Source: Streptomyces guryensis
GTDB lineage: Bacteria > Actinomycetota > Actinomycetes > Streptomycetales > Streptomycetaceae
Assembly (NCBI RefSeq): GCF_021261325.1
Contig: NZ_JAJSBI010000023.1
Location: 115,913-179,912, forward strand
Length of the DNA: 64,000 nt
Reading direction: 5' to 3'
Under the pieces are notes generated by a model. The model was given only the letters and a program-made list of their open reading frames with translations. It was not told the origin of the DNA and did no database searches. Below are positions 8,912 to 17,354 of the stretch, in pieces (positions within the stretch are counted from its first letter, which is position 1; every line of letters starts with the position of its first letter). The translations under genes were made by a program, and so were the position numbers.

Positions 8912-9664
8912 TTATGGCCTCCTCATCAGCAGGTCCCGCAGTTCGCGCGCGTGCCGGCGGCTGACCTGGAGCTCCTCGGCGCCGACCACGACACTCACCG
9001 TGCCCGCGTCCAGACGGAGTTCGCCGACGTGGCGCAGGGCGACCAGGTGGCGGCGGTGGATGCGGACGAAGCCGCGGGAGCGCCAGCGTTCCTCCAGGGT
9101 GGACAGCGGGATCCGTACGAGGTGGCTGCCCTTGTCGGTGTGCAGGCGGGCGTAGTCGCCCTGGGCCTCGACGTGGGTGATGTCGTCGACGGCGACGAAG
9201 CGCGTGACGCCGCCGAGTTCGACCGGTATGTGGTCGGGGTCGGGCTCGTGCACGGGGATGCGCGGAGCGGCGGCACCGGTGAGCTCGGCGGCCCGGCGGA
9301 TCGCCTCCGCGAGGCGTTCCTTGCGGACCGGTTTGAGGACGTAGTCGACGGCCTTGAGGTCGAAGGCCTGCACGGCGAAGTCCTCGTGGGCGGTGACGAA
9401 CACGACCAGCGGCGGCTTGGCGAACCCGGTCAGCAGCCGGGCCAGGTCGAGGCCGTCGAGACCGGGCATCTGGATGTCGAGGAAGACGACGTCGATGGCC
9501 TCCGGCCCGCCCGGACCGGACTGCAGCGCGCGGTTGATGCGGCGCAGCGCCTCGGTCGCGTCGCCTGCGCCCTCCGCGCTGCCGATGCGGGGGTCCGCGT
9601 TCAGCAGGTACAGCAGTTCCTCCAGCGAGGGGCGTTCGTCGTCGACGGCGAGGGCGCGCAGCAT
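8912..9664 (-). CDS. LytTR-family response regulator
   Basis: 250-aa regulator. The receiver domain (residues 1-120) has VDDE acid residues, the phospho-acceptor in VVFLDIQMPG and the conserved Lys in VDYVLKPV. The LytTR DNA-binding domain (about 140-245) has THVEAQGDYARLHT and RIHRRHLV. ATG 9664 is the first start that keeps an intact receiver. It lies upstream of the small membrane protein, symporter and LytS kinase on the same strand, making a complete two-component system plus transporter. It diverges from the Lrp gene. Confidence 0.9.
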   Translation of the reverse strand: MLRALAVDDERPSLEELLYLLNADPRIGSAEGAGDATEALRRINRALQSGPGGPEAIDVVFLDIQMPGLDGLDLARLLTGFAKPPLVVFVTAHEDFAVQAFDLKAVDYVLKPVRKERLAEAIRRAAELTGAAAPRIPVHEPDPDHIPVELGGVTRFVAVDDITHVEAQGDYARLHTDKGSHLVRIPLSTLEERWRSRGFVRIHRRHLVALRHVGELRLDAGTVSVVVGAEELQVSRRHARELRDLLMRRP

Positions 9665-9742
9665 GAACCCGGAGTGTAGGTGGAATCCGCACGTGTGGAC
9701 ATGCGCCGAGGTGTGGACGTCCCCGCTGGATACAGTGCCGGC

Positions 9743-10228
9743 ATGAACAGCAGGACGGCCCCCTTCGACGGGCTCGACCGGAAGATCATCACCGCGTTGA
9801 TGGCGAACGCCAGGACGAGCTTCGCCGAGATCGGTGCGGCTGTCGGGCTGTCGTCCACGGCGGTCAAACGGCGGGTGGACCGGCTGCGCGACACGGGCGT
9901 GATCACCGGGTTCACGGCCACGGTGCAGCCGGCGGCGCTGGGCTGGCGCACGGAGGCGTACGTCGAGGTCTACTGCGAGGGCGCGGCCCCGCCGCGGCGC
10001 CTCGCGGAGGTGGTCCGCAACCATCCGGAGATCACGGCGGCGATGACGGTGACCGGCGGCGCGGACGCGCTGCTGCACGTGCGGGCGAGGGACGTGGACC
10101 ACTTCGAGGAGGTGCTGGAGCGGATCCGCATCGAACCCTTCATCCGGAAAACGATCAGCGTGATGGTGCTGTCCCATCTGCTCCCGGAGAGCCCGGAGGC
10201 GGGCGCCACCCAGCCCGCCCCCGAATAA
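9743..10228 (+). CDS. Lrp/AsnC family transcriptional regulator
   Basis: 161-aa regulator. An N-terminal winged HTH (residues about 10-60: LDRKIITALMANARTSFAEIG, SSTAVKRRVDRL) is followed by an RAM/AsnC ligand domain (about 75-145). ATG 9743 fits the usual family length. It precedes an amidinohydrolase and rocD, an arrangement also known in Mycobacterium tuberculosis (Rv2324 beside Rv2323c and rocD). It therefore probably senses an amino acid such as arginine or ornithine and controls those genes. Two matching 15-bp dyads lie between it and the target genes. Confidence 0.87.
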   Translation: MNSRTAPFDGLDRKIITALMANARTSFAEIGAAVGLSSTAVKRRVDRLRDTGVITGFTATVQPAALGWRTEAYVEVYCEGAAPPRRLAEVVRNHPEITAAMTVTGGADALLHVRARDVDHFEEVLERIRIEPFIRKTISVMVLSHLLPESPEAGATQPAPE

Positions 10229-10239
10229 ACGTCCGAACG

Positions 10240-10285
10240 CGCAGCAGCACTGCGCAGAACCGGCTCAAGACGCAGCATTCCTGCG
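10240..10285. promoter_or_regulatory. Two matching 15-bp dyads, likely Lrp-type operator
   Basis: CGCAG-N5-CTGCG occurs at 10240-10254 and again at 10271-10285. The arms are identical and the centres are 31 bp apart, about three helical turns. A weaker half (CGCAATTCTCG) follows at 10292. The pair lies between the Lrp gene and the arginine-catabolic genes, as expected for an oligomeric Lrp regulator binding one DNA face. Assignment to this Lrp is inference. Confidence 0.55.
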
Positions 10286-10382
10286 CGGACACGCAATTCT
10301 CGTTCCTTGTCGACCACCTCCGTCACTTCCTACCTTGGTGTCAACCCACCCTCGACACCGCAGGAAGCGGAGGAACCCCTCT

Positions 10383-11195
10383 GTGTCCGACTCCCGTGTG
10401 CCGCGCCGGCGGCGCTTCCTCGTCTGCGAACCCAGACACTTCGCCGTGCAGTACGCGATCAACCCCTGGATGCAACCCGATGTCCGCGTCGACGTGGACC
10501 TGGCCCAGGAGCAGTGGCAGGCGCTGATGTCCGCCTACCGGGCCCACGGTCACACCGTCGACGTCGTGGAGCCGGCACCCGGTCTCCCGGACATGGTCTT
10601 CGCCGCGAACTCGGCGGTCGTCGTGGACGGCCGCGTCTTCGGCGCCCTCTTCCACGCGCCCGAGCGGCGCCCGGAGTCCACGCACTACGACACGTGGTTC
10701 AAGGCGGCCGGTTTCGACGTCCACCGTCCCGAGGCCGTCTGCGAGGGCGAGGGCGACCTGGTCTGGACGGGCCGGTACGTGCTGGCCGGCACCGGGTTCC
10801 GTACGACCCGCGAGGCGCACCGCGAGGTGCAGGAGTTCTTCGGCCACCCGGTGATCAGCCTGACGTTGGTGGACCCGCGCTTCTACCACCTGGACACGGC
10901 GCTGTTCGTCCTGGACGACGACAACGTCTCCTACTACCCGGAGGCGTTCTCGCCGGGCAGCCGGGAGGTGCTGGCGCGCCTGTATCCGGACGCGGTGCTC
11001 GCCACCCTGGACGACGCGCTGGCCTTCGGCCTCAACTCCGTCTCCGACGGACGCAACGTCTTCATCGCGCCCCAGGCCGAGTCCCTCGCCACCACCCTCG
11101 CCGACCGCGGCTATGTCCCCGTGCCCGTCGACCTGTCCGAGTTCCGCAAGGCAGGCGGCGGCATCAAGTGCTGCACTCAGGAGATCCGTTCATGA
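10383..11195 (+). CDS. Dimethylargininase-like amidinohydrolase (possible ornithine-forming arginine dihydrolase)
   Basis: 270-aa enzyme of the arginine-modifying (amidinotransferase/ADI-like) fold, usually annotated dimethylarginine dimethylaminohydrolase. Visible are the N-terminal FLVCEPRHF...INPWM block (Asn27), DMVFAANSA (Asn76), the catalytic His in RFYHLD and the nucleophile Cys in GGGIKCCTQ near the C-terminus. The INPWM/Asn76 pattern recalls the cyanobacterial arginine dihydrolases ArgZ/AgrE, which release ornithine, CO2 and ammonia. The next gene uses ornithine, so that activity would fit. GTG 10383 has GCGGAGG at good spacing. Its stop overlaps the rocD start. Confidence 0.82.
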   Translation: MSDSRVPRRRRFLVCEPRHFAVQYAINPWMQPDVRVDVDLAQEQWQALMSAYRAHGHTVDVVEPAPGLPDMVFAANSAVVVDGRVFGALFHAPERRPESTHYDTWFKAAGFDVHRPEAVCEGEGDLVWTGRYVLAGTGFRTTREAHREVQEFFGHPVISLTLVDPRFYHLDTALFVLDDDNVSYYPEAFSPGSREVLARLYPDAVLATLDDALAFGLNSVSDGRNVFIAPQAESLATTLADRGYVPVPVDLSEFRKAGGGIKCCTQEIRS

Positions 11196-12412
11196 CCGCT
11201 CCCGTGACCACGCGTTCGTCCGCCGAGCTGATCCGCGCCGAGGAACCGGTCCTGGCGCACAACTACCACCCGCTGCCCGTGGTCGTCGCCCGTGCCGAGG
11301 GCACCTGGGTGGAGGACGTCGAGGGCCGTCGCTACCTCGACATGCTGGCCGGCTACTCGGCCCTCAACTTCGGTCACCGCCACCCGGCGCTCGTCCAGGC
11401 GGCCCACGACCAGCTGGACCGCCTCACCCTCACCTCCCGGGCCTTCCACAACGACAGGCTGGCCGAGTTCGCCGAGCGGCTTGCCGGGCTGACAGGTCTC
11501 GACATGGTGCTGCCGATGAACACGGGCGCCGAGGCGGTCGAGTCCGGTATCAAGGTGGCCCGCAAGTGGGCGTACGAGGTCAAGGGCGTCCCGGCCGACC
11601 AGGCGACGATCGTGGTCGCGGCGGAGAACTTCCACGGCCGTACGACGACGATCGTCAGCTTCTCCACGGACGAGACGGCGCGGGCGGGCTTCGGCCCCTT
11701 CACCCCTGGCTTCCGGATCGTGCCGTACAACGACCTGGCGGCGCTGGAGGCGGCGGTCGACGAGACCACGGCCGCGGTGCTGATCGAACCCATCCAGGGC
11801 GAGGCGGGTGTCGTCATCCCGGACGACGGCTACCTGACCGGCGTACGCGAGCTGACCCGCCGCAAGGGCTGCCTGTTCATCGCGGACGAGATCCAGTCGG
11901 GCCTCGGCCGCACCGGGCGCACCCTCGCCGTCGAGCACGAGTCGGTCGTCCCGGACGTCCTGCTGCTGGGCAAGGCGCTGGGCGGCGGCATCGTCCCGGT
12001 CTCCGCGGTGGTCGCCCGCCGGGACGTGCTCGGCGTGCTGCGTCCGGGCGAACACGGCTCCACGTTCGGCGGCAACCCGCTGGCCGCCGCGGTCGGCACG
12101 GCCGTGGTGGAGCTGCTGGAGACGGGCGAGTACCAGCGCCGGGCCGCCGAGCTGGGCGTGGTCCTGCGCGGTGGCCTGGCCGCCCTGGTCGGCAAGGGCG
12201 TCGCCGGCTTCCGCGCCCGCGGCCTGTGGGCGGGCGTCGACGTCGACCCGGCCATCGGCACCGGCCGTGAGATCAGCGAACGCCTCCAGCGCGAGGGGGT
12301 TCTGGTCAAGGACACCCATGGCTCCACCATCCGGCTGGCGCCGCCCCTGACGATCACCGGTGAGGAGCTGCGGTCGGCGCTCGGGGCGCTGGAGAAGGTC
12401 CTGGGTTCCTGA
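11192..12412 (+). CDS. rocD: Ornithine aminotransferase
   Basis: Pyridoxal-phosphate class-III aminotransferase of 406 aa that converts ornithine and 2-oxoglutarate to glutamate semialdehyde and glutamate. It has LDMLAGYSALNFGHRHP, the cofactor-phosphate region MNTGAEAVE, the Asp of FIADEIQSGLGRTG, the PLP Lys in LLLGKALGGG and the STFGGNPLA block. ATG 11192 overlaps the preceding stop (TCATGA), so the two enzymes are translationally coupled. A very strong terminator follows. Together they send arginine via ornithine into glutamate/proline metabolism. Confidence 0.95.
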   Translation: MTAPVTTRSSAELIRAEEPVLAHNYHPLPVVVARAEGTWVEDVEGRRYLDMLAGYSALNFGHRHPALVQAAHDQLDRLTLTSRAFHNDRLAEFAERLAGLTGLDMVLPMNTGAEAVESGIKVARKWAYEVKGVPADQATIVVAAENFHGRTTTIVSFSTDETARAGFGPFTPGFRIVPYNDLAALEAAVDETTAAVLIEPIQGEAGVVIPDDGYLTGVRELTRRKGCLFIADEIQSGLGRTGRTLAVEHESVVPDVLLLGKALGGGIVPVSAVVARRDVLGVLRPGEHGSTFGGNPLAAAVGTAVVELLETGEYQRRAAELGVVLRGGLAALVGKGVAGFRARGLWAGVDVDPAIGTGREISERLQREGVLVKDTHGSTIRLAPPLTITGEELRSALGALEKVLGS

Positions 12413-12417
12413 CCGGG

Positions 12418-12450
12418 GTGGGGGGCGGCCGGATGCCGCCCCCCACTTTT
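12418..12450 (+). terminator. Strong rho-independent-type terminator after rocD
   Basis: A perfect 12-bp stem (12418-12429 with 12435-12446) with a 5-nt loop is followed directly by TTTT. It ends the arginine/ornithine operon. Confidence 0.88.
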
Positions 12451-12532
12451 CTCTGCGTCCTCACCGGTTGCCCGGAGGGTGAAGATGGGGACAAGAGGTG
12501 GTAGACCACTCTCAGCGACAGAGAGGTCGGCC

Positions 12533-14995
12533 GTGGGCACTGACGAGGAGCAGGACCTTGCCCGGCAGCGGTTCGACGTGGCCGATGCCGCGCCTCTGCT
12601 GCTCGACGCCCAGGGCGTGGTGACCAGCTGGACCCGGGACGCCCGGCGGCTGCTGGACTACACCGCCTCCGAGGTGGTCGGCACCCCGGTGACCGGCCTG
12701 CTGGCCGTGGAGGACGCCGCACGGGTGCCCGAGGTGGCCGAGCGGTGCCGCCGGGACGGCGGCTGGGCGGGACTGCTGACCGCCCGGCACAAGGACGGGC
12801 ACCAGGTCCGGGTGATGGTCCGGATCACTCCGGCGGTGGGGCCCGGCGGCGGGGCGCACTGGCTGGTGCTGCTCTCCGACATGGCCGGGGCACGCGGCTG
12901 GGACATGAGCCGTGCGGTGCTGGAGCAGATGGTGACCGGCTCCCCCGTCGGCATAGCGGTCGTGGACGCGAATCTGCGGTGCGTCTGGTCGAACGCGGCC
13001 CTGGAGCGGTTCGGCGGCGGCTCCCCCGGGGAGCGGCTCGGGCGGCGGCTGGCGGAGATCCAGCCGGGCATCGACTCCGAGGGCATCGAGACGCAGATGC
13101 GGCGCGTGCTGGAGACCGGGCAGCCGGTGGTCGGGTACGAGCACGTCGGCCATGTGCGCTCCGCACCGATGCGGGAGACGGCGCACATGATGTCGTTCAC
13201 CCGCCTCGATGACGACCACGGCCACCCGATGGGGGTCTACTACACGGTCGTCGACATCACCGAGCGGCACCGCGCCCGGCAGCGGCTGGCCCTGCTCGAC
13301 CGGGCCGGCGAGCAGATCGGCCGCAGCCTGGACATCGTGCGGACCGCTCAGGAGCTGGCCGACGTGGCCGTGCCGGGCTGCGCCGACTTCGTCTGCGTCG
13401 ACCTGCTGGAGTGGGTGCTGCGCGGCGCGGAGCCTCCGGCCGGACCGCTCAGCCCCACGGAGGCGGTGCCCCTGCGGCGGGCCGGACACCAGTCGGTGAA
13501 CCCCGGCGTCCCCGAGGCCGTCGTCGAGATCGGCGCGGTGGCCGCCTACCTGCCCGGATCGCCGCCGGTCCGCTGCCTGGCCGGCGGACTGTCCTGGCGC
13601 GAGGAGCGGCTCGACCCCCTGGCCAGGGAGTGGGCCACCGACCTGCCCGCCGACCGGACGGCCACGTTCCTGGAACTGGGGCTGCACACCGTGATGATCG
13701 TGCCGATCCGCGCGCGGGGCGTCACGCTGGGCATCACCACGTTCTTCCGGCGCCGGCGTCAGGAGCCCTTCGACAAGGACGACCTCAGCCTGGCCGAGGA
13801 CCTGGTCTCGCGGGCGGCGGTCTGCGTGGACAACGCCCGCCGCTACGCCCGCGAACGCACTGCGGCGCTGGTGCTGCAGCGCAGCCTGCTCCCCCGCCGG
13901 CTGCCCGAGCAGAACGCGGTGGAGGTGGCCGCCTGCTACCGGCCGGCCGACGAGCTGACCGGCCTGGGCGGCGACTGGTACGACCTCATCCCGCTGTCGG
14001 GCGCCCGCGTCGCCCTCGTCGTGGGTGAGGTACCGGGGCACGGCATCGACGCCGCCGCGGCCATGGGGCGCCTGCGGACCGCCGTACGCACCCTGGCGGC
14101 GCTGGATCTGCCGCCCGAGGAGGTGCTCGGGCATCTGGACGACCTGGTCGCGCGGAGCGGCCGTGAGGAGGGCGGCGAACCGGGCACTCCGGAGACCGTC
14201 GACGCACAGGTCGCGGGGGCCGGCTGTGTCTACGTCGTCTACGACCCCGTCGACGGGCAGTGCACGATGGCCGCCGCGGGCCATCCGGCGCCCGCCGTCG
14301 TCCTGCCCGACGGCAGCGTCAGCTTCGTGGACCTGCCGCAGGGGCCGCCGCTCGGTGTCGGCGGGCGGCCCTTCGAGGCGGTGGAGCTGGCCCTCGCCGA
14401 GGGCAGCACGCTCGCCCTGCACACCGACGGGCTGCTGGCCCGCGAGGACGACGACCGGCCCGTCGACGCGGGCCGCGACCGGCTGCGCCGGGCCCTGGAG
14501 CGGCTCGCGCCCTCGCTCGACCTGCGCTGCCGGGCCGTGGTCGACGCGCTGATGCCGGACCGCCCGGACGACGACGTGGCTCTGCTGATGGCCCACACCA
14601 GGCTGCTCGGCGCCGACCAGGTAGCCGACTGGGACCTGCCCGCCGACCCGGCCATCGTCGCCGACGCCCGCAAGGAGGCCGCCCGGCAGCTGGCCGAGTG
14701 GGGCCTGGAGGAGCTGGCCTTCACCACGGAACTAGTGGTCAGCGAGCTGGTGACCAACGCCATCCGGTACGCCGAGGGGCCCATCCGGCTCCGCCTGATC
14801 AGGGAGAGCGCCCTGATCTGCGAGGTCTCCGACGGCGGCGCCACCGCCCCTCATCTGCGCCATCCGCGCACCACCGACGAGGGCGGCCGCGGGCTGCTGC
14901 TGGTCTCCCAGTTCACCCAGCGGTGGGGGACTCGTTTCGTCCCCGAGGGGAAGGTCATCTGGGCCGAGCAGTCCCTGACGGATCCCCCGGCCTGA
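12533..14995 (+). CDS. PAS-PAS-GAF SpoIIE-type phosphatase with RsbW-like ATPase domain
   Basis: Multi-domain signalling protein of 820 aa from GTG 12533 (GAGAGG ribosome site). Order: PAS (about 10-115), second PAS (about 130-260), GAF (about 275-445), SpoIIE/PP2C phosphatase (about 465-685) and a C-terminal HATPase_c domain (about 695-815: ELVTNAIRYAEG, EGGRGLLLV-like G boxes). Such fusions combine phosphatase and anti-sigma-kinase-like modules to act on anti-anti-sigma factors. Phosphatase motifs GGDWYD and DDDVALL are intact, but the usual DVxGHG metal motif reads EVPGHG (Asp to Glu). A single-domain relative follows 69 nt downstream. Confidence 0.85.
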   Translation: MGTDEEQDLARQRFDVADAAPLLLDAQGVVTSWTRDARRLLDYTASEVVGTPVTGLLAVEDAARVPEVAERCRRDGGWAGLLTARHKDGHQVRVMVRITPAVGPGGGAHWLVLLSDMAGARGWDMSRAVLEQMVTGSPVGIAVVDANLRCVWSNAALERFGGGSPGERLGRRLAEIQPGIDSEGIETQMRRVLETGQPVVGYEHVGHVRSAPMRETAHMMSFTRLDDDHGHPMGVYYTVVDITERHRARQRLALLDRAGEQIGRSLDIVRTAQELADVAVPGCADFVCVDLLEWVLRGAEPPAGPLSPTEAVPLRRAGHQSVNPGVPEAVVEIGAVAAYLPGSPPVRCLAGGLSWREERLDPLAREWATDLPADRTATFLELGLHTVMIVPIRARGVTLGITTFFRRRRQEPFDKDDLSLAEDLVSRAAVCVDNARRYARERTAALVLQRSLLPRRLPEQNAVEVAACYRPADELTGLGGDWYDLIPLSGARVALVVGEVPGHGIDAAAAMGRLRTAVRTLAALDLPPEEVLGHLDDLVARSGREEGGEPGTPETVDAQVAGAGCVYVVYDPVDGQCTMAAAGHPAPAVVLPDGSVSFVDLPQGPPLGVGGRPFEAVELALAEGSTLALHTDGLLAREDDDRPVDAGRDRLRRALERLAPSLDLRCRAVVDALMPDRPDDDVALLMAHTRLLGADQVADWDLPADPAIVADARKEAARQLAEWGLEELAFTTELVVSELVTNAIRYAEGPIRLRLIRESALICEVSDGGATAPHLRHPRTTDEGGRGLLLVSQFTQRWGTRFVPEGKVIWAEQSLTDPPA

Positions 14996-15064
14996 CACAC
15001 CGATACCGCACATACGTCGCATCACGTGGGAAAATGGCGTGAACCCGGCGGTGAGGCGGCAGCC

Positions 15065-16294
15065 ATGAACGATGGGGCGATCGACTACGCGGCAGTCTTC
15101 CAGTGCCTGCCGGGAATGGTGGCGCTGCTGACGCCCGAGCTGGTGTACGCCGACGCCAACGAGGAGTTCCTGCGGAATTCCCGCCGCACCCGCGAGCAGG
15201 TGGTCGGCCGCTATCTGTTCGACGTCTTCCCCGACAACCCGAAAGACTCCACCGCCTCCGGCATGCGCAATCTGGCAGCCTCGCTGCAGCGGGTACTGGA
15301 GACCGGCGAGCGCGATGCCATGGCCCTGCAGCGCTACGACGTCGAGAACCCTGACCGGCCGGGCGAGTGGGAGGAGCGCTACTGGAGCCCGGTCAACGCG
15401 CCGGTGCTCGGTCCGGACGGCAAGGTGGTGCTGCTCGTGCACCGCGTCGAGGAGGTCACCGAGCTGATCAAGGCCCGGGGCAGCCCGCGCAGCAGCCGGG
15501 CCCGGGTGTTCGAGGCCGAGCTGTACACCCGCGCGCGGGAACTGCAGGAGCTCAACGACCGGCTGCGGCAGGCCCACGCCCGCGAGCGCGAGGTGGCCAT
15601 CGCACTCCAGGAGGCGATGCTGCCCGCCCGCCGGCAGGCCGGCCACCAGCACGCCGCCGTGCGCTACCGGCCCGCCGTCGGCTCGCTCAACGTGTGCGGG
15701 GACTGGTACGACCTGGTCGACCTGGTGGGCGGCCATCGCATCGGCGTGGCGGTGGGAGACGTGGTCGGGCACGGTCTGGCGGCCGCCGGGGTGATGGGCC
15801 AGCTGCGCAGCGCCCTGAGCGCCGCCTCCCGGGTCGCCGAGGGCCCGGCCGAGGCGCTGAACGTCCTGGGCCGGTATGCGAACGTGGTCGACGGCGCCGA
15901 ATCCGCCACCGCCGTCACGACGTTCATCGACTTCGACGAGCACACCATCACCTACAGCAGCGCCGGGCACCCCCCGCCGCTCCTCGCCCACGCCGACGGC
16001 CTCATCGAGTTCCTCGACCAGGCCACCGACCCGCCGCTCGACGCCCGTCCCGACCCGATCCCCAGACCCGAGGCCTGCACGCGGTACGACGAGGGCGCCA
16101 CCCTCGTCCTGTACACCGACGGCCTGATCGAACGCAGACGCGAGGACATCGACACCGGCCTGGCCCGCCTCGCCGACTCCCTCGCCCGCCACCGCACGGA
16201 GGACCCGGAACGACTGGCGGACGCGGTGCTGCTGGAGCTGCTGCCGCCCGGGGGCGCCACCGACGACACCGCCCTGGTCATCGTGCGGCTGTGA
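15065..16294 (+). CDS. PAS domain-containing SpoIIE-type protein phosphatase
   Basis: 409-aa protein. A PAS domain (about residues 8-135) and a short coiled-coil linker (about 150-185: ELYTRARELQELNDRLRQAHARERE) lead into a PP2C/SpoIIE domain (about 190-405) with CGDWYD, VGDVVGHG and TDDTALV metal-binding motifs intact. It lacks the ATPase domain of its upstream neighbour. It probably dephosphorylates an anti-anti-sigma factor in response to a signal bound by the PAS domain. ATG 15065 is chosen for the PAS start; an in-frame GTG at 15026 would add 13 residues. Confidence 0.83.
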   Translation: MNDGAIDYAAVFQCLPGMVALLTPELVYADANEEFLRNSRRTREQVVGRYLFDVFPDNPKDSTASGMRNLAASLQRVLETGERDAMALQRYDVENPDRPGEWEERYWSPVNAPVLGPDGKVVLLVHRVEEVTELIKARGSPRSSRARVFEAELYTRARELQELNDRLRQAHAREREVAIALQEAMLPARRQAGHQHAAVRYRPAVGSLNVCGDWYDLVDLVGGHRIGVAVGDVVGHGLAAAGVMGQLRSALSAASRVAEGPAEALNVLGRYANVVDGAESATAVTTFIDFDEHTITYSSAGHPPPLLAHADGLIEFLDQATDPPLDARPDPIPRPEACTRYDEGATLVLYTDGLIERRREDIDTGLARLADSLARHRTEDPERLADAVLLELLPPGGATDDTALVIVRL

Positions 16295-16554
16295 GCGAGC
16301 AGACGGGGCGGCGCGCCGCAAGGGCCGGGCGTGCGCCAGCAGTTGAGCGTGATCACGCCATGAATCCTGATCAGGTTGCTGTCTACCGATCGGTAACTGG
16401 AGGCTGGTGCGGCAGTTGTCCCCACCCGCGCGACGCGGCGTCCGCCGTGTTCCGGCGAACTGCGCCTGCACATAGACTGGCGGCCCCACAACACGCCGGT
16501 TGACCTGCTGGAACGCGGCGGCACGGGCGATCCGCCGGAGTGAGGAGCGACCTT

Positions 16555-17286
16555 TTGTTCTACTATGTGCTCAAATACGTGTTGCTGGGACCTCTGCTGA
16601 GACTGGTCTTCCGGCCTCGCATCGAAGGCCTCGAACACGTACCGGCCGAAGGTCCGGCGATCGTCGCCGGCAACCATCTCTCCTTCTCGGACCACTTCCT
16701 GATGCCGGCGATCCTCAAGCGCCGCATCACCTTCCTCGCGAAGAAGGAGTACTTCACGGGTCCCGGCATCAAGGGCCGCCTCACCGCGACCTTCTTCCGC
16801 AGCGCCGGGCAGATCCCGGTCGACCGCACCGGCAAGGAAGCGGGCCAGGCCGCCATCCGCGAAGGCCTCGGCGTGCTGCGCAAGGACGAACTGCTCGGCA
16901 TCTACCCGGAGGGCACGCGCTCGCACGACGGCCGCCTCTACAAGGGCAAGGTCGGCGTCGCGGTCATGGCGCTGAAGGCCCAGGTGCCCGTCATCCCCTG
17001 CGCGATGATCGGCACCTTCGAGGCACAGCCTCCCGGCAAGGTCATCCCGAACGTCCACCCCGTCGTCATCCGCTTCGGCAAGCCCCTCGACTTCTCCCGC
17101 TATGAGGGCATGGAGAACGAGAAGGCCATCCTGCGCGCCATCACCGACGAGATCATGTACGCCATCCTGTCGCTGTCCGAGCAGGAGTACGTCGACGAGT
17201 ACGCGGCCGTCGTCAAGGCGCAGCAGACGGAGGCGGCAGGCGCCGCGGAGAAGGAGCGCCGCTTCCCGCGGATGCCGCTGGGGTAG
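16555..17286 (+). CDS. plsC: 1-acyl-sn-glycerol-3-phosphate acyltransferase
   Basis: 243-aa membrane-associated acyltransferase that makes phosphatidic acid from lysophosphatidic acid. It shows the NHLSFSDH motif (NHX4D, catalytic His), RSAGQIPVDR, and the YPEGTRS substrate motif, in the right spacing for PlsC. TTG 16555 is preferred because GAGGAG lies 7-8 nt upstream and it gives the family-typical start (M)FYYVLKYVLLGPLLR; GTG 16540 sits on the ribosome site. Codes alone between the phosphatases and a bidirectional terminator. Confidence 0.9.
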   Translation: MFYYVLKYVLLGPLLRLVFRPRIEGLEHVPAEGPAIVAGNHLSFSDHFLMPAILKRRITFLAKKEYFTGPGIKGRLTATFFRSAGQIPVDRTGKEAGQAAIREGLGVLRKDELLGIYPEGTRSHDGRLYKGKVGVAVMALKAQVPVIPCAMIGTFEAQPPGKVIPNVHPVVIRFGKPLDFSRYEGMENEKAILRAITDEIMYAILSLSEQEYVDEYAAVVKAQQTEAAGAAEKERRFPRMPLG

Positions 17287-17306
17287 CAGGGGTCGAGCAC
17301 GAGGAA

Positions 17307-17334
17307 GGGGCGGCCGGAGTGTTCCGGCCGCCCC
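17307..17334. terminator. Bidirectional terminator between convergent genes
   Basis: A perfect 12-bp stem (17307-17318 with 17323-17334) with a GTGT loop lies between the plsC stop and the stop of the convergent peptidase gene, so it can serve both strands. Confidence 0.85.
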
Positions 17335-17354
17335 TCACCTCGTGCGACTGCCGG

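Noticed and set aside
9665..9742. Sigma-70-type promoter for the Lrp gene (TGGACG/TACAGT)
   Set aside because: The boxes are only about 11 nt apart, too close for a normal promoter.
12512..14596. 694-aa minus-strand frame opposite the SpoIIE gene
   Set aside because: Shadow frame; domain order and ribosome site support the plus-strand gene.
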